Positions 52,662 to 62,782 are shown, counted from the stretch's first letter. The stretch: 64,000 nt of DNA from Bacillota bacterium (GCA_017889635.1 JAGGAC010000017.1:1-64000); one strand, 5' to 3'. Numbers and translations are program-made. Notes: generated by a model not told the origin, from the sequence alone.

Positions 52662-53987
52662 ATGGTTGGAGTTATTTCAAAGTTTTTTAGCAGTATAGTA
52701 AACAAATATTTGCCTGATCCATTAGTATTCGCAATTTTGCTAACAATTCTCATCTTTGTATTGGGGATAACAGTTACGCCTCATTCGGCAATGGATATGG
52801 TAAATATGTGGGGGGATGGTTTTTGGAATTTATTGGCTTTTGCGATGCAGATGTCGCTTGTTTTGGTTACTGGACATGCGTTGGCTAGTTCCCCGCCGAT
52901 AAAAAAGGCTATGGCTAGGTTAGCTAGTGTAGCTAAAACTCCAGGACAGGGTGTTATGTTGGTTGGTTTTTGCTCTGCTTTTGCTTGTGCTATTAATTGG
53001 GGTTTTGGGCTGGTTGTAGGGGCAATGTTTGCGAGGGAAGTTGCCAGGCGGATTCCAAAATCAGATTATCGATTGTTGATTGCTACTGCATATATGGGAT
53101 TTTTGACATGGCACGGCGGGCTGTCGGCCTCAATTCCTCTTGTAGCAGCAACCAAAGGGAATCCGATGGAAAAGTTATGTGGTCTTGTACCAATATCCAG
53201 TACTATTTTTACTGCTTATAATATTTTTATTACTGTTGCCTTAATCATTTTTGTTCCAGTTTTGGCACGAATGATGATGCCTAAAGAACAGGACATTGTT
53301 AGTGTTGATTCAACGTTATTGCAAGATGATGCAGCGGCAACAGTCAAGATAATAGGTTCTGACGCGACTTGCGCAGAAAAGCTAGAAGAGAGTCGTATAC
53401 TGAGCTGGGTTGTCGGAGCTTTTGGAATAATCTATCTTGTAGCGTACTTCGCCCAAAAGGGTTTTGATCTTAATGTGAATAACGTAAATTTAATATTTTT
53501 GACTGCCGGTATTTTGTTGCACAAGACGCCAATGGGTTATGTGAGGGCAATCACTGCTGCCACGCGAGGTACGGCCGGGATATTAATTCAGTTTCCGTTC
53601 TATGCTGGTATTCAAATTATGATGGAGCATTCTGGCCTTGGTGGTATTATTACTAATTGGTTTGTGAATGTAGCTACAGCTCAAACATTTCCGGTATTAG
53701 TATTCTTTAGTTCAGCGATAGTTAATTTTGCAGTACCTTCAGGCGGTGGACACTGGGTTGTACAAGGTCCGTTTGTCATACCAGCGGCTCAAGCACTTGG
53801 TGCAGATGTTGGTAAAGCAGCTATGGCTATTGCATATGGCGAGGAATGGATGAATATGGCTCAGCCGTTTTGGGCGCTGCCAGCACTGGCAATTGCCGGA
53901 CTTGGAGTGCGTGACATTATGGGATATTGTGTAACCGCATTGTTGTTTTCTGCGCTTATCTTTGTTGTGGGACTATCTTTTCTATAA
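52662..53987 (+). CDS. atoE: short-chain fatty acid transporter AtoE
   Basis: 442 residues, many membrane helices, and very similar to E. coli AtoE as I recall it: LPDPLVFAILLTILIF, MVNMWGDGFWNLLAFAMQM, INWGFGLVVGAMFAREVARR and SGGGHWVVQGPFVIPAAQALG. It should import butyrate-type short-chain fatty acids. ATG 52662 follows GAGGAGG; the frame extends upstream but is not needed. The degradation genes atoD, atoA and atoB are not in this stretch. Expression is expected to need sigma-54 and AtoC. Confidence 0.92.
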   Translation: MVGVISKFFSSIVNKYLPDPLVFAILLTILIFVLGITVTPHSAMDMVNMWGDGFWNLLAFAMQMSLVLVTGHALASSPPIKKAMARLASVAKTPGQGVMLVGFCSAFACAINWGFGLVVGAMFAREVARRIPKSDYRLLIATAYMGFLTWHGGLSASIPLVAATKGNPMEKLCGLVPISSTIFTAYNIFITVALIIFVPVLARMMMPKEQDIVSVDSTLLQDDAAATVKIIGSDATCAEKLEESRILSWVVGAFGIIYLVAYFAQKGFDLNVNNVNLIFLTAGILLHKTPMGYVRAITAATRGTAGILIQFPFYAGIQIMMEHSGLGGIITNWFVNVATAQTFPVLVFFSSAIVNFAVPSGGGHWVVQGPFVIPAAQALGADVGKAAMAIAYGEEWMNMAQPFWALPALAIAGLGVRDIMGYCVTALLFSALIFVVGLSFL

Positions 53988-54023
53988 ATTTAGGACTTTA
54001 ATTTTTAGGGCTTTACTACAACG

Positions 54024-54056
54024 AAAAATCCTGCCTAATTTGGGTAGGATTTTTTG
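54024..54056 (+). terminator. intrinsic terminator of atoE
   Basis: A stem AAAATCCTGCC/GGTAGGATTTT (one G-U) is followed by T residues. Confidence 0.8.
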
Positions 54057-54094
54057 TTGTATTGTGGAATTATATACTAAGGAGGGTGATTGAT

Positions 54095-54487
54095 ATGGTA
54101 CGTGAGTTTGAGGTGTACACTCCTGATATGGGATTGGTAAATATTAGCTCTCAGATTTCTGAGGCGGTAAAATCAATCGGCATTCAGGAGGGAATATGCT
54201 TGATTTTTGTGCCGCATACCACGGCAGGTCTAACTATAAATGAGGGAGTTGACCCTTCAGTAGCCGCAGATATCTTGGCAGGTTTAGATGAGCTTGTTCC
54301 GCGCCTGCCATATAGTCATGCCGAGGGGAATTCTCCGGCTCATATCAAGGCCTCGCTTATCGGAGCATCGGTTACTGTTCCTGTGACTGACGGTGAATTA
54401 TATCTAGGTCCGTGGCAAGGCATTTTTCTGTGTGAGTTTGATGGTCCGCGTCTACGGTCGGTTCGCGTTAATTGCGTCGGTGCCTAA
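54095..54487 (+). CDS. YjbQ-family protein (UPF0047)
   Basis: About 130 residues of the UPF0047/YjbQ family: ISSQISEAVKSIGIQEGICLIFVPHTTAGLTINE and the LYLGPWQGIFLCEFDGPR ending, with the family's conserved His, Asn and Glu positions. Family members are described as secondary thiamine-phosphate synthases, an activity thought to be incidental; the true role is unclear. ATG 54095 is behind AAGGAGGGTG. Confidence 0.9.
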   Translation: MVREFEVYTPDMGLVNISSQISEAVKSIGIQEGICLIFVPHTTAGLTINEGVDPSVAADILAGLDELVPRLPYSHAEGNSPAHIKASLIGASVTVPVTDGELYLGPWQGIFLCEFDGPRLRSVRVNCVGA

Positions 54488-54615
54488 TGTATATTATATG
54501 TTTTAAGCATAACGCGGGGTTTTTTGAGCAGATAGATAGGTGATTACAATACCAATATGATGTATAGCAAGAGTATATTTTGGCATGATATTTGACAGTA
54601 TGGGGTGATATGCTG

Positions 54616-55074
54616 ATGCATGTTGTTCTGGTTGAACCTGAAATACCAGGTAATACGGGCAATATCTCCCGGCTGTGTGCTGCCACTGGTTGTGAACTTC
54701 ACTTAGTTCGGCCATTGGGTTTTTCTACTGACGACCGCTACTTGAAACGAGCAGGTTTGGATTATTGGCACTTGGTGAAAATTCACTACTATGACGATTT
54801 TTCCGCTGTGGAAAAGGCACTAACCGGACGAGAATTTTATTTTAATACCACTAAAGCGGATAAGTTTTATAGCGCAGTTGCATATGATCCGCAATCTGTA
54901 TTGGTATTCGGCAAAGAGACAGCGGGTTTGCCGGACCGTCTTTTGGCTAAAAATAAAGAGCGGTGTGTGCGGATTCCAATGCAAGATGAGGCGCGCTCAC
55001 TGAATCTGTCTAACGCTGTGGCGATAGTGGTGTATGAGGCACTTCGTCAACAGAGTTATAATGGGCTTTGTTAG
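54616..55074 (+). CDS. trmL: tRNA (cytidine(34)-2'-O)-methyltransferase
   Basis: SPOUT-class methyltransferase acting on the wobble base of certain Leu tRNAs. The 153 residues have the family opening MHVVLVEPEIPGNTGNISRLCAATGCELHLV, FGKETAGLP and the knot-forming RIPMQDEARSLNLSNAVAIVVYEALRQ. ATG 54616 is chosen for its spacing from GGGGTGA; ATG 54610 is also possible. The gene overlaps the start region of the next gene. Confidence 0.93.
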   Translation: MHVVLVEPEIPGNTGNISRLCAATGCELHLVRPLGFSTDDRYLKRAGLDYWHLVKIHYYDDFSAVEKALTGREFYFNTTKADKFYSAVAYDPQSVLVFGKETAGLPDRLLAKNKERCVRIPMQDEARSLNLSNAVAIVVYEALRQQSYNGLC

Positions 55075-55972
55075 AAAAAAGCTGCTTGACAGGGGGGAGT
55101 TTTTGAAATACGCGCAATTTGGACCAGCTGGTAATCCGGAAGCATTTTATAACAGCGGGGGCAAGGCATCGGCACAAATGCCGGCTTGGCTTGCAACTTT
55201 GGAACTTAGGGCTTATGAGTATCAGTGCAGTCGAGGGGCTACCATTAAGGAAGAGACTGCCCGGATGATTGGTGAAGCAGCAAGGTATTATGGAGTACAA
55301 CTAAGTATTCATGCTCCTTATTACATCAATCTAGCAACCGAAGATGAAACTATTGCCAAAAATACCACAGGGCATATCTTGAAATCGCTTAGGGTTGCTC
55401 AATGGATGGGGGCTGATCGTGTGGTTTTTCATATTGGCGGCCCTGGCAAGCAAGAGCGTTCACAAGCAATTTCAGGAGCACGCGAGTTGTTTTGTGTTAT
55501 TTTAGATGAAGCTGAGCGGCAGGGGCTTTTGAATGGTGTATTTTTGGCGCCGGAGACGATGGGAAAAAAGAACCAGCTGGGCAATTTATCTGAAGTGGTA
55601 GCGTTTTCTAAGCTTCATCGTATGGTTATTCCCACATTGGATTTTGGTCACTTGCATGCCGTTACTGGTGGACGTTATTTAGCGAAAAAGGAATATGAGG
55701 ACGTTTTCAATTTTGTGGCCGCGGAATTGGGGGAGGAGACTGCAGCTAATGTCCATATCCATTTCAGTCGGATTGAATTTACTCAGGCTGGAGAGAAAAG
55801 GCACTGGACTTTCAATGACCAATATGGTCCTCCATTCGAACCTCTGATGGAGGTTATTGCTGCACGTCGCTATACACCGCGTATTATTTGTGAGTCGGCA
55901 GGAACTCAGGCCGATGATGCTAAACAGATGCAGGATTATTATTTCCGGCTGCTTGATGCGGTAGCAACCTAG
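55061..55972 (+). CDS. endonuclease IV-like TIM-barrel protein
   Basis: About 300 residues of the AP-endonuclease-2 (EndoIV/Nfo) fold: AQFGPAGNPEAFY at the start, SIHAPYYINLA, FHIGGPGKQ, APETMGKKNQLG, TLDFGHLHA, HIHFSRIEF and IICESAG supply the expected His, Glu and Asp zinc ligands. Either AP-site repair or another zinc-dependent function of this branch is possible. The start is uncertain: ATG 55061 inside trmL, or TTG 55103 just after AGGGGGGAG. Confidence 0.82.
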   Translation: MGFVRKKLLDRGEFLKYAQFGPAGNPEAFYNSGGKASAQMPAWLATLELRAYEYQCSRGATIKEETARMIGEAARYYGVQLSIHAPYYINLATEDETIAKNTTGHILKSLRVAQWMGADRVVFHIGGPGKQERSQAISGARELFCVILDEAERQGLLNGVFLAPETMGKKNQLGNLSEVVAFSKLHRMVIPTLDFGHLHAVTGGRYLAKKEYEDVFNFVAAELGEETAANVHIHFSRIEFTQAGEKRHWTFNDQYGPPFEPLMEVIAARRYTPRIICESAGTQADDAKQMQDYYFRLLDAVAT

Positions 55973-56077
55973 ACTAAAATTGTGTATGAGATGAAGGCCT
56001 AAAGCATAAGATAGACAGTATATTATTTATAAAATAATGTAGTCGCCTCGTAGGACAATTGACGATAAATGAGACTT

Positions 56078-56111
56078 AATTAAGGTGGGGGTTTAACCCC
56101 AGCTTAATTTT
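56078..56111 (+). terminator. hairpin downstream of the endonuclease IV-like gene
   Basis: 13-base arms with one mismatch (56078-56090 with 56097-56109) are followed by TTT. The rest of the gap to murB shows no gene. Confidence 0.55.
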
Positions 56112-56232
56112 AGTCGAATTATCCAGGGAATTAGCCGTTCTTTACTCCAGCCTGTAGAGGATGGAGCACGCGAACGGGTTATTCATTGGATAAAGTTAAA
56201 AATAATTGGCGTAGCTGCCGCCGAAGGAATGA

Positions 56233-57171
56233 ATGTGTTTGCAAAAAGCTAAATCAAAATTAGAACAAGAGCTGCTGGCAAGTTTAAAAGAAATTATTGC
56301 TGCACCAAGGCTTTATATTAACGAGCCAATGTCACGTCACACTAGTTTTCAGATTGGAGGACCGGCAGATTTCCTTGTTTTTCCTGCGTCAGTTCAGGAG
56401 GTTTCGGCCGTATTTACACTGGTCAGGGAGTTAGGGGTGCCTGTGCTGGCGCTGGGAAATGGCTCTAATGTCTTAGTAAGTGATAAAGGTATTCGTGGTG
56501 TTGTTGTTAAATTTGGCGATGATTTTGCGGGGATTCGGCATTTGGGTAAAACTGTTATCGCAGGTGCGGGAGCGTCTTTAACAAGCGTTTCTCGTTATGC
56601 TGCCGACTGCGCCTTAACTGGAATGGAGTTTGCGGTTGGGATTCCTGGCAGTATCGGCGGCGCAGTATTTATGAACGCTGGTGCTTATGACGGCGAAATC
56701 AGCAAGGTTATTTCGGCTGTTACGACAGTGTGTCCAGACGGTACGGTTCAGCGGTTCAATCATGCTGATATTCGGTTTGACTATCGGCAAAGCGTTTTTC
56801 AGCAAAACGGATGTATTATTTGCGAAGTGGAATTGATGCTTGAACAGGGTAGTGAAAAAGATATTTTAGCTAAAATGGATGAGTATACAAACAGCAGGGA
56901 AACGAAACAGCCCCTGGAAATGCCGAGTGCAGGAAGTACTTTCAAACGGCCACCGGGATATTATGCCGGAACGCTTATTGAGCAGACCGGATTGAAAGGG
57001 TTTAGTATTGGCGGAGCCCAGGTGTCGAATAAACATGCCGGTTTTGTTGTTAATGCTGGAGGCGCTACTGCTGCCGATGTTTTGGCGTTAATCAGTGAGG
57101 TTCAAAGAAGGGTGTTCGACAAATTTGGTGTTCGATTGCAACCGGAAGTACGAGTGATAGGTGAAAAGTAA
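56233..57171 (+). CDS. murB: UDP-N-acetylenolpyruvoylglucosamine reductase
   Basis: Flavoenzyme that reduces enolpyruvyl-UDP-GlcNAc to UDP-MurNAc in peptidoglycan synthesis. The 312 residues match type II MurB: RHTSFQIGGPADFL, LGNGSNVLVSDKGIRG (FAD binding), GIPGSIGGAVFMNAGAYDGE, YRQSVFQ and the catalytic SAGSTFKRP serine, with LQPEVRVIGEK at the end. It is followed directly by a strong terminator whose stem includes the stop codon. Confidence 0.95.
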   Translation: MCLQKAKSKLEQELLASLKEIIAAPRLYINEPMSRHTSFQIGGPADFLVFPASVQEVSAVFTLVRELGVPVLALGNGSNVLVSDKGIRGVVVKFGDDFAGIRHLGKTVIAGAGASLTSVSRYAADCALTGMEFAVGIPGSIGGAVFMNAGAYDGEISKVISAVTTVCPDGTVQRFNHADIRFDYRQSVFQQNGCIICEVELMLEQGSEKDILAKMDEYTNSRETKQPLEMPSAGSTFKRPPGYYAGTLIEQTGLKGFSIGGAQVSNKHAGFVVNAGGATAADVLALISEVQRRVFDKFGVRLQPEVRVIGEK

Positions 57172-57202
57172 CGAGGGTAATACTCTCGTTACTTTTCTTT
57201 TC
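57163..57202 (+). terminator. intrinsic terminator of murB
   Basis: A perfect 13-bp stem (57163-57175 with 57185-57197) covering the stop codon, followed by TTTTCC. Confidence 0.75.
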
Positions 57203-57393
57203 CGACAAAATTGGCAACACTAACATAAAGCAGGAATATCGACAATATTTATGGAATATTTGACAAAAAACTAAAATAATGTATGATTGATTAGAATAAC
57301 CGGTTTTTGTTGGTTTGTCGGTCTGGGCAAGTCGAAGCTCAACTTATATTGACGTCTGGAGCTTTTTTAGAGAAAAAGGAACGGGGGAAGGTT

Positions 57394-59010
57394 ATGCAGT
57401 TAACTTTTTTGGGAGCGGCTATGATGGTTACCGGATCCTCATATCTACTGGAAACAGACGGATATAAGTTGTTGGTGGATTGTGGGATGTTTCAAGGTCC
57501 GAAGGCTACTGAAGCTTTAAATCGTCGTCCGTTTGCCTATGATCCGGCAACTTTGGATTGTGTGCTGTTGACTCACGCCCATATTGACCATAGCGGTTTG
57601 TTGCCCAAACTGTGTAAAGCAGGCTTCAAGGGTAAGATTTATGCTACTGATGCAACAGCTGCTTTGTGTCGCATTATGCTTGCTGATAGTGCTCACATCC
57701 AGGAGTTTGAGGCAGAGATTGCTAATCGTAAGGGGCGGCGTTCTGGGGGCAAGGTTGTTGAGCCAGTGTACACAGTTGAGGATGCCGAAAATTGTATAAA
57801 GCAATTTAAGGCAGTAGCATATGGCGCTGAAATTAGGATTGCTCAAGATATTGTAGTGAAATTCGATGATGCCGGACATATTCTTGGGTCATCAATGATT
57901 GAAATTTTGGTGACAGAGAAAGATAAAAAAACTAAGCTGGTGTTTTCAGGCGATTTGGGACAACCTGATCAGCCGATCATCAAAGATCCGAGTTATATCG
58001 AAGAGGCTGACTATATAGTACTGGAATCTACCTATGGAAACCGGTTGCATGAGCATTTCGATGCACCACTCAAACTGGCGGAAATTATCAATGATACGGT
58101 GAAACGTGGAGGAAACGTAGTTATTCCTGCATTTGCTGTGGGGCGAACTCAGACTATTGTTTATTATTTGCACCAGTTGTTAAAGGCAGGAAAAATCCCT
58201 GATTTGCCAGTTTTTATTGATAGTCCGTTGGCTATTTCGGCTACTGACATTTTTATGGCTCATCCTAATGATTATGACTCTGATGCTTTAGCTATGCTGT
58301 ACACAGACAAGGATAATCCACTTAAACTGCCGCATCTTGTATTTACTAAGACATCGGAAGAGTCTAAGGCCATTAACTTCCTAAGCGAACCGGCGATAAT
58401 TATTTCAGCCAGTGGTATGGCTGATGCCGGGCGTATTCTTCATCATTTGAAGCATAATTTGTGGCGCCCGGAATCAAGCGTGCTTTTGGTAGGGTATCAG
58501 GCTGAGGGCAGCATGGGACGGCGCCTTATTGAAGGCGTAAAACGGGTAAAAATAATGGGTGAGGAAGTTACCGTCAAAGCAAAAATTTATAATCTGGATG
58601 GCTTTTCTGCCCATGCGGATAAGGAGCAACTTATTAATTGGCTGACACATGTTTATAAGGCTCCGGCAAAAATTTTTCTTGTTCATGGTGAGCCTGATAA
58701 AGCCGAAAGTTTAAGCAGCCTAATCAAGGAAAGACTAGGCTTTTCAACTTATATACCCCAATTCGGCGATTCAGCTGTGATTGATGGACGGGAGTATAAA
58801 TTGGAAGGAAATCAGGCTAAAGCGATTGATCGCTCATCAGTAGTGCTCCAGAAGTATCTTGACCAGTTGGACGGCGATTACCTTGAATTGCGTAAACGGG
58901 TTGAACAAATTTTAGTGCAAGGCAATGGTAAGGTACCTGGAGTATTGAGTGTAGTAGAAGACGCCTTAAAGTTTGTAAAAAAGACGTTGGATACTATCGA
59001 TAAAGGCTAG
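57394..59010 (+). CDS. beta-CASP metallo-beta-lactamase RNase-like protein
   Basis: About 538 residues. The metallo-beta-lactamase core has HAHIDHSGLLPKL zinc ligands, and the beta-CASP domain has ESTYGNR, SASGMADAGRILHHL and GFSAHADKEQL. Such proteins are RNA endonucleases or 5'-exonucleases related to CPSF73 and the YsiA/TTHA0252 group. A C-terminal ~75-residue extension after the RNA-specific motif is charged. ATG 57394 sits behind GGGGGAAGG; an earlier frame start is unlikely. Confidence 0.9.
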   Translation: MQLTFLGAAMMVTGSSYLLETDGYKLLVDCGMFQGPKATEALNRRPFAYDPATLDCVLLTHAHIDHSGLLPKLCKAGFKGKIYATDATAALCRIMLADSAHIQEFEAEIANRKGRRSGGKVVEPVYTVEDAENCIKQFKAVAYGAEIRIAQDIVVKFDDAGHILGSSMIEILVTEKDKKTKLVFSGDLGQPDQPIIKDPSYIEEADYIVLESTYGNRLHEHFDAPLKLAEIINDTVKRGGNVVIPAFAVGRTQTIVYYLHQLLKAGKIPDLPVFIDSPLAISATDIFMAHPNDYDSDALAMLYTDKDNPLKLPHLVFTKTSEESKAINFLSEPAIIISASGMADAGRILHHLKHNLWRPESSVLLVGYQAEGSMGRRLIEGVKRVKIMGEEVTVKAKIYNLDGFSAHADKEQLINWLTHVYKAPAKIFLVHGEPDKAESLSSLIKERLGFSTYIPQFGDSAVIDGREYKLEGNQAKAIDRSSVVLQKYLDQLDGDYLELRKRVEQILVQGNGKVPGVLSVVEDALKFVKKTLDTIDKG

Positions 59011-59108
59011 GTTATTCGGTATAATATTAACTATGTTATTCGACACTAAGCATGATGAGAAATATTCGAATGCATCATGCCCTGTTTTTAGGAGGAGAAA
59101 GAAATAAT

Positions 59109-60929
59109 ATGGAACGAAACGATCTAAGAAACATTGCAATAATTGCCCATGTTGATCATGGTAAAACGACATTGGTTGATGCCATGCTCAAACAGAGCGG
59201 CGTTTTTCGTAGCAATGAGCAGGTAGCAGAGCGAGTAATGGATTCCAACGACCTGGAACGGGAGCGTGGTATTACCATTTTAGCTAAAAATACTGCAATA
59301 ATGTACAACGGTATCAAGATTAACATTGTGGATACTCCAGGGCACGCCGACTTTGGTGGCGAGGTGGAGCGGGTTCTTAATATGGTGGACGGAGTACTGC
59401 TTTTGGTTGATGCCTTTGAGGGGCCGATGCCTCAAACGAAGTATGTGCTCAGAAAGGCGCTGGAACAAGATTTACAACCAATTGTAGTTATCAATAAGAT
59501 TGATCGGCCTGACCAACGTGTTGATGATGTTTTAGATGAAGTTCTTGAGCTTTTTATGGAACTTGAAGCTAATGACCGACAATTGGATTTCCCTACGGTT
59601 TATGCAACTGCAAGAGATGGTATCGCCAAACTGTCAATGGATGATGATAGTCAGAATTTACAGCCGTTGTTTGAGCTTCTAATAAATACTATTCCAGCGC
59701 CAAAAGGAGATGTGGATGGGCCGCTGCAGGCAATGGTTACAACACTGGACTATGATGAATATGTTGGCCGTATTGCCATTGGGCGGATAATTCGTGGGCG
59801 AATTGCTGGAGGGCAACCGGTTGCGGTACTTAATGGAGAGACTGAAGTCAAGGCTAAAATTGGCAAATTATACGTTTATGAAGGTCTAAAACGGGCTGAA
59901 GTTAAAGAGGCGGCTTTAGGCGATATTGTGGCTATAACCGGCTTGGATGAGGTGAATATTGGTGATACGGTAGCAGATTCAGAATCGCCGGAAGCCCTAC
60001 CGACCATTAAGATTGACGAGCCAACTTTAGCGATGATATTTAGTGTCAGTACCAGTCCCTTTGCTGGAAAAGAAGGTCAGTACATTACAACTCGTCATTT
60101 GCGAGACCGGTTATTTCGGGAAGTTGAAACTAACGTTAGTTTGAAGGTAACAGAAACTGATAGTCCAGACGCTTTTGAAGTGGCAGGACGTGGTGAGCTT
60201 CATTTGTCGATTCTTATTGAGACGATGCGGCGGGAGGGCTATGAGTTTCAAGTTGGTAAACCGCGGGTTATTTATAAGGAGATTAATGGCAAACGTTGTG
60301 AACCGCTTGAAGCATTAAGTATCGATGTGCCGCAGGAATTTATGGGGGCGGTGATGGAAGGTCTGGGTACAAGACGGGCGGAACTAATCAACATGATTGA
60401 ATTGGCTGGGTATCTCCGAATGGAATTTGTTATTCCGGCCCGAGGGCTTATTGGCTTCCGTTCAGAGTTTCTCACCAGTACCAAAGGTAATGGTATTATG
60501 AATCATGTTTTTCATGGTTACGCTCCATATAAAGGCGAAATTTCTGGACGCAGTCGCGGGGCGCTGGTGGCCTTTGAGGCGGGAGAAACCACAGGATATG
60601 GCATTTATAGTGTTCAGGATCGTGGAACAATGTTTGTCGTTCCTGGGCAGGCCGTCTACGAAGGAATGATTGTGGGTGAGAATTCCCGGGAGATGGATAT
60701 GGAAGTTAATCCATGCAAAAAGAAGCATGTAACGAATATGCGATCAAGCGCTGCGGATGAGGCGCTAAGGCTGACATCACCTCGTATACTAAGTCTGGAG
60801 CAGGCGCTAGAATATATTAATGATGATGAGCTTGTGGAAATTACGCCTAAGAGTATTAGATTGCGGAAGGCAATACTTGATCGTAGCGCCAGAGCGCGTG
60901 ACAGAAAGAGAGTACAGGAAGGTAACTAA
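59109..60929 (+). CDS. typA: ribosome-associated GTPase TypA/BipA
   Basis: 606 residues of the translational-GTPase family. G1 is [10 protein letters not shown]3 is [15 protein letters not shown], and G4 is NKIDRPDQR. Domains II, III, V and the BipA-specific C-terminal domain follow ([35 protein letters not shown]). It assists 50S assembly and stress adaptation at low temperature. ATG 59109 follows AGGAGGAG. It is probably monocistronic. Confidence 0.96.
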   Translation: MERNDLRNIAIIAHVDHGKTTLVDAMLKQSGVFRSNEQVAERVMDSNDLERERGITILAKNTAIMYNGIKINIVDTPGHADFGGEVERVLNMVDGVLLLVDAFEGPMPQTKYVLRKALEQDLQPIVVINKIDRPDQRVDDVLDEVLELFMELEANDRQLDFPTVYATARDGIAKLSMDDDSQNLQPLFELLINTIPAPKGDVDGPLQAMVTTLDYDEYVGRIAIGRIIRGRIAGGQPVAVLNGETEVKAKIGKLYVYEGLKRAEVKEAALGDIVAITGLDEVNIGDTVADSESPEALPTIKIDEPTLAMIFSVSTSPFAGKEGQYITTRHLRDRLFREVETNVSLKVTETDSPDAFEVAGRGELHLSILIETMRREGYEFQVGKPRVIYKEINGKRCEPLEALSIDVPQEFMGAVMEGLGTRRAELINMIELAGYLRMEFVIPARGLIGFRSEFLTSTKGNGIMNHVFHGYAPYKGEISGRSRGALVAFEAGETTGYGIYSVQDRGTMFVVPGQAVYEGMIVGENSREMDMEVNPCKKKHVTNMRSSAADEALRLTSPRILSLEQALEYINDDELVEITPKSIRLRKAILDRSARARDRKRVQEGN

Positions 60930-61079
60930 GCTTAGTTAGAACTTAATTGTGTAGTCGATAAATAGGACATAAGTCCTGATTATGGCCAATTTCTGCTAAT
61001 TTTAATAAAATATAGCAGGATCATTAAAACGTTTGTCGAAACCTACCGGAAAATGAATTATTTTCGGGGGGTGAGTTGA

Positions 61080-61481
61080 ATGGCATTAGGGCTTCTTGAT
61101 AAGTTGACGAATTTTTTGGTGGAGGATGAAGACGCTGCCGTGGAAGATGAATTAAGTACTGGCGAACGACGGACGAAACTGAGGGTACATGAATTATCAA
61201 CTTTTAAGGTCTATGTTATGAATCCGTCGGCTTTTGATGATGTGCGTGTTTGTGCTGATTACTTGAAAGCTAATGTGGCTGTAGTATTTAATTTTGAAGG
61301 CGTTGATAGTCAAACACAACAGCGTATTTGCGATTTTATTGATGGGGTATGTGTTGTGATTGGTGGTGCAAGCCAGCGGGTATCAGAAACAGTTATGCTA
61401 TGTGTGCCTCCAAATGTTGACATAAACAGAGAGCTTTATACATATTCTCTACCAGCCTTTAAACGGAAGAAAATTTTATAA
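61080..61481 (+). CDS. sepF: cell division protein SepF
   Basis: A partner of FtsZ that tethers it to the membrane. The 133 residues have the amphipathic N-terminal membrane anchor (MALGLLDKLTNFLV), an acidic linker and the DUF552 core (VYVMNPSAFDDVRVCADYLKANVAVVFNFEGVD, DFIDGVCVVIGGASQRVSETVMLCVPPNVDI). In many Firmicutes it sits in the ylm operon next to ftsZ; here it is alone, with terminators after it. Confidence 0.94.
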   Translation: MALGLLDKLTNFLVEDEDAAVEDELSTGERRTKLRVHELSTFKVYVMNPSAFDDVRVCADYLKANVAVVFNFEGVDSQTQQRICDFIDGVCVVIGGASQRVSETVMLCVPPNVDINRELYTYSLPAFKRKKIL

Positions 61482-61539
61482 GCAGGGCAGGTGCGGATAT
61501 CTGCCGATAATTTTATATTTCGATTGTAATAATCATAAT

Positions 61540-61575
61540 AAACGGTAAAGCCGAGTTGGCTTTACCGTTTTTATA
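61540..61575 (+). terminator. intrinsic terminator of sepF
   Basis: A perfect 13-bp stem (61540-61552 with 61558-61570), 5-base loop, followed by TTAT. Confidence 0.8.
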
Positions 61576-61585
61576 TTGTGGGGTG

Positions 61586-61616
61586 TGATAAAAGAGCCTA
61601 TAAGGCTCTTTTATCA
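61586..61616. terminator. second hairpin between sepF and moaA
   Basis: A perfect 13-bp stem (61586-61598 with 61604-61616) and a 5-base loop, only 15 bases after the first hairpin. It may be a backup terminator or belong to the moaA promoter region. Confidence 0.5.
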
Positions 61617-61760
61617 TATGAATTTGGTATGTTATAACTTATCATAATTGTATGGATTTGGGGCAGGAAAGAGATGTCAGAAGGGAGAAATTATCGATTA
61701 GATGTTTATAAGCAGTACGGTGACGCAAGTTTTACTCATTATTGGTTCGGAGGAGTAAAG

Positions 61761-62738
61761 GTGGAAAGTGCTCATAAGCGGGTGATTAGTTATTTAAGGG
61801 TATCGGTTACTGACAGGTGTAATTTTCGTTGTGCTTATTGCATGCCTTATGGAATAAAGTGGTTGAATCATTCGGATATTCTGAGCTATGAAGAGCTTTT
61901 AAGGTTAATTTCAGTTTTTGCTGGTGAAGGGATTGCTAATATCCGACTGACCGGCGGAGAGCCATTGGTCAGAAGAGATATTGTCGATTTTGTCAGCGCT
62001 ATTACAAAACTAAGGGTAGTAAAAGATTTATCGATGACTACTAATGGTAGTTTACTTCCTGTTATGGCGCAAAAGCTAAAAGCTGCTGGACTTGACCGGG
62101 TAAATATCAGTCTTGATACCGTAAATAGGGAGCGATTCGCTAAGGTTACTGCCTGTGGGCGGTTAGAAGACACTCTGCGTGGGGTGGAGAGTGCGCTGGC
62201 TGCAGGTCTTACACCTGTAAAACTAAATGTGGTGCTGACTGACGCCCTTAAAGAAAGCGATCTCGCTTATTTTATTGAACTTACAGACACTCAGCCTATT
62301 TCGGTAAGATTTATTGAATATATGCCAATAGGCGGTAAGGTCAATAGTCTTGGCCCGGATATTGAAGGTGTGAAAAAATTACTTGAGGCATTAGGGCATG
62401 GAAAACTAGTGCCGGCTGATTCTGCGATTGGCTCCGGGCCGGCTCGCTATTATCGGCTTAATGAGTCCATAGGTACTTTTGGCTTCATAACCCCGATTTC
62501 TGATCATTTTTGCAGTGCCTGTAATCGTCTGAGGCTGACTGCCGACGGTAAGCTCAAACCGTGCTTATTGTCAGATAATGAAGTGGATCTAAAAACACCA
62601 CTGAGATCTGGAGCAAGTGATGTTGAGTTGGCTAGGTTATTCCAGCTAGCGGTGGAGGCAAAGCCAGAGGGGCATTCCTTGTGTCGGAGCAGTGGTTATC
62701 CTGAGTTTCAACGAAAAATGTCACAAATCGGGGGGTAG
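61761..62738 (+). CDS. moaA: GTP 3',8-cyclase (radical SAM)
   Basis: First step of molybdenum-cofactor synthesis, making the cyclic intermediate that MoaC converts to cPMP. The radical SAM site is CNFRCAYC; the second cluster is HFCSACNRLRL plus a later Cys (KPCLL); the protein ends in GG as MoaA must. GTG 61761 with GGAGGAG gives a typical length of about 325 residues. An in-frame ATG at 61674 with AGGAAAGAG would add 29 residues of unknown use; which start is used is open. First gene of the moa cluster. Confidence 0.93.
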   Translation: MESAHKRVISYLRVSVTDRCNFRCAYCMPYGIKWLNHSDILSYEELLRLISVFAGEGIANIRLTGGEPLVRRDIVDFVSAITKLRVVKDLSMTTNGSLLPVMAQKLKAAGLDRVNISLDTVNRERFAKVTACGRLEDTLRGVESALAAGLTPVKLNVVLTDALKESDLAYFIELTDTQPISVRFIEYMPIGGKVNSLGPDIEGVKKLLEALGHGKLVPADSAIGSGPARYYRLNESIGTFGFITPISDHFCSACNRLRLTADGKLKPCLLSDNEVDLKTPLRSGASDVELARLFQLAVEAKPEGHSLCRSSGYPEFQRKMSQIGG

Positions 62739-62782
62739 AATCTGCTTTTAGACTAAGTGGGGAGAAACGGAGGAAATAATCA

